NCBI GenBank assembly: GCA_964418885.1
Contig: CAYQNW010000001.1
Coordinates: 45,824 to 109,823 of the forward strand
Source: BMS3ABIN03 sp964418885
GTDB lineage: Bacteria; Bacteroidota; Ignavibacteria; Ignavibacteriales; Ignavibacteriaceae
Length of the DNA: 64,000 bases
Direction of reading: 5' to 3'
The translations under genes and the position numbers were made by a program. The number at the start of each line of letters is the position of its first letter. The first letter of the stretch is position 1. This document shows, one piece after another, positions 63,991 to 64,000 of the stretch. Below the pieces are notes generated by a model that saw only the letters and a list, made by a program, of their open reading frames with translations, did no database searches and was not told the DNA's origin.

Positions 63991-64000
63991 ATGGCTACTC
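63991..64000 (+). CDS. Start of the next gene (partial)
   Basis: ATGGCTACTC begins at 63991 behind AAGGTGAG at 63981-63988. Only M-A-T is visible. A further dsr-linked gene such as dsrC is plausible but cannot be shown. Confidence 0.4.

Overview
The window looks like one contig stretch from an uncultured, AT-rich bacterium of the Bacteroidota/Chlorobi/Ignavibacteria lineage. The main evidence is a set of secreted proteins that end in a type IX secretion (T9SS) sorting domain with the Ignavibacteria-style NYPNPFNPSTT core (for example near 7500, 12915, 24360 and 26160), a PorV/PorQ-family outer-membrane protein, and a TonB-dependent receptor with a carboxypeptidase-like N-terminal domain. Every gene I accept with confidence reads on the + strand. 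The assignment is inference from protein style; no rRNA is present.

Layout. (1) 1-131: tail of a T9SS cargo protein. (2) 237-5304: a compact cytochrome c maturation operon ccmABCDEF, including a TTG-started ccmD and a CcmE of the rare CXXXY type; no ccmG or ccmH follows before a strong terminator. (3) 5305-6647: non-coding, with a tRNA-Asn(GTT), its promoter and terminator, then a consensus promoter with a LacI-type operator. (4) 6648-44779: a 38-kb carbohydrate-utilisation locus. It holds T9SS-exported binding proteins, a LacI regulator, a GH94 phosphorylase, a TonB receptor followed by a 1085-residue T9SS protein and a PorV-like protein (no SusD), a parvulin-type isomerase, two GH144-like (endo-beta-1,2-glucanase family) proteins, a CotH-like protein, an anaerobic sulfatase-maturating enzyme with a Cys-type sulfatase, GH3, GH43-like and GH2 proteins, an esterase, and a CUT1-type ABC sugar importer. 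A 100-N assembly gap inside the importer wrongly joins the binding protein to the first permease. (5) 44985-45937: an unrecognised gene and a doubtful small ORF. (6) 45970-56631: a membrane electron-transfer cluster with two CCG-domain (HdrD/DsrK-like) proteins, two b-type membrane subunits, a four-cluster ferredoxin and an NrfD-type membrane protein fused to a six-heme cytochrome c tail. Interleaved are three receiver-only regulators, a tandem Cys-PAS histidine kinase and a CGGC-domain protein. (7) 56980-58089: a transposase-like protein. (8) 58236-64000: a YeiH-type transporter, a 51-residue membrane peptide, dsrA, dsrB, dsrD, dsrN and the first ten bases of the next gene.

How it fits together. 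The last 20 kb reads as a dissimilatory sulfite-reduction module: DsrAB with DsrD (usually a mark of the reductive direction), a DsrN-type amidase for siroheme, DsrMKJOP/Hmc/Tmc-like membrane complexes to deliver electrons, and the Ccm system at the other end of the window to make the c-type hemes. The carbohydrate locus could supply sugar as electron donor and, through its sulfatase, perhaps free sulfate. The last link is speculative: sat, aprAB and dsrC are not in the window. The most unusual items are the redox-type two-component system built into the respiratory cluster, the membrane-protein/hexaheme fusion, the CXXXY CcmE, the SusD-less receptor triad, and the histidine kinase whose first PAS domain has no ordinary start codon and lies in a frame one base off the preceding receiver gene.
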